Shown: piece after piece, positions 31,859 through 31,864 of the stretch
Layout of the letters: the number at the start of each line of letters is the position of its first letter
Position numbering within the stretch: the first letter of the stretch is position 1
Assembly (NCBI GenBank): GCA_964634385.1
Contig: CAZWIZ010000015.1
Location: 1-31,864, forward strand
Source of the DNA: JAFGXW01 sp964634385
GTDB lineage: Bacteria; Bacillota_I; Bacilli_A; Izemoplasmatales; Izemoplasmataceae
DNA length: 31,864 nucleotides
Reading direction: 5' to 3'
Notes under the pieces: model-generated
What the model saw: the letters and a program-made list of their open reading frames with translations, nothing else
Databases searched by the model: none
Told to the model about the DNA's origin: nothing
Translations under genes and position numbers: made by a program

Positions 31859-31864
31859 ATTATA

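Noticed and set aside
1..31864. CRISPR arrays, insertion sequences, tRNA genes and restriction or defence genes
   Set aside because: I looked on both strands and saw no regular repeat-spacer pattern, transposase, cloverleaf or defence domain. The window appears to be chromosomal core apart from the coiled-coil block.

Overview
This window is a contiguous piece of a low-GC, gene-dense bacterial chromosome from the Bacillota/Mycoplasmatota side of the tree. TGA acts as a stop (for example at the end of yaaA and of the 52-codon ORF at 30223) and tryptophan is written TGG, so the standard bacterial code applies. The A+T richness, very short intergenic gaps, Bacillus-like gene neighbourhoods (lepA-hemW, xerD-deoB, ruvB-queA, yggS-sepF-yggT-T-box) and fermentative genes suggest an Acholeplasma/Izemoplasma/Haloplasma-like lineage or a relative near Erysipelotrichia. 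That placement is inference; no rRNA is present to test it.

Layout. 1-4110: the last codons of rpsO, an AI-2E-type membrane protein, pnp, a 60-aa BFD-type [2Fe-2S] protein and the RNase P RNA gene. 4134-7167: a small two-helix membrane protein (minus), yaaA and lepA. 7263-11861: an operon with touching or overlapping genes, hemW-xerD-deoB-MATE transporter. 11959-18491: a 6.5-kb minus-strand operon of two very large, almost purely coiled-coil proteins (978 and 1193 aa) that I cannot assign to any family. 18650-20685: ruvB-queA. 20745-23405: three minus-strand genes: a DUF805 protein, tryptophanase, and a YhhQ-type queuosine-precursor transporter with a preQ1-I-like riboswitch in its leader. 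23596-28949: a two-gene acyl-CoA dehydratase activase / HgdB-like pair, then tgt. 29038-31864: ftsZ, a 52-aa membrane microprotein overlapping yggS, a short sepF, yggT and a T-box leader whose gene lies beyond the window (ileS by analogy with Bacillus).

How the genes work together. Three genes serve tRNA queuosine modification (yhhQ uptake, tgt base exchange, queA), and the uptake gene appears controlled by the precursor itself. pnp and rnpB serve RNA turnover and maturation. ftsZ, sepF and yggT belong to the division cluster. Tryptophanase and the dehydratase-type pair point to an anaerobic, amino-acid-fermenting lifestyle; the tryptophanase promoter carries a perfect match to the CcpA cre consensus, implying carbon catabolite repression.

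Most notable items: the giant coiled-coil operon (unknown function), the cre-tnaA promoter, the preQ1 riboswitch-yhhQ unit, the split activase/dehydratase, and a SepF that lacks the usual N-terminal membrane-targeting region.
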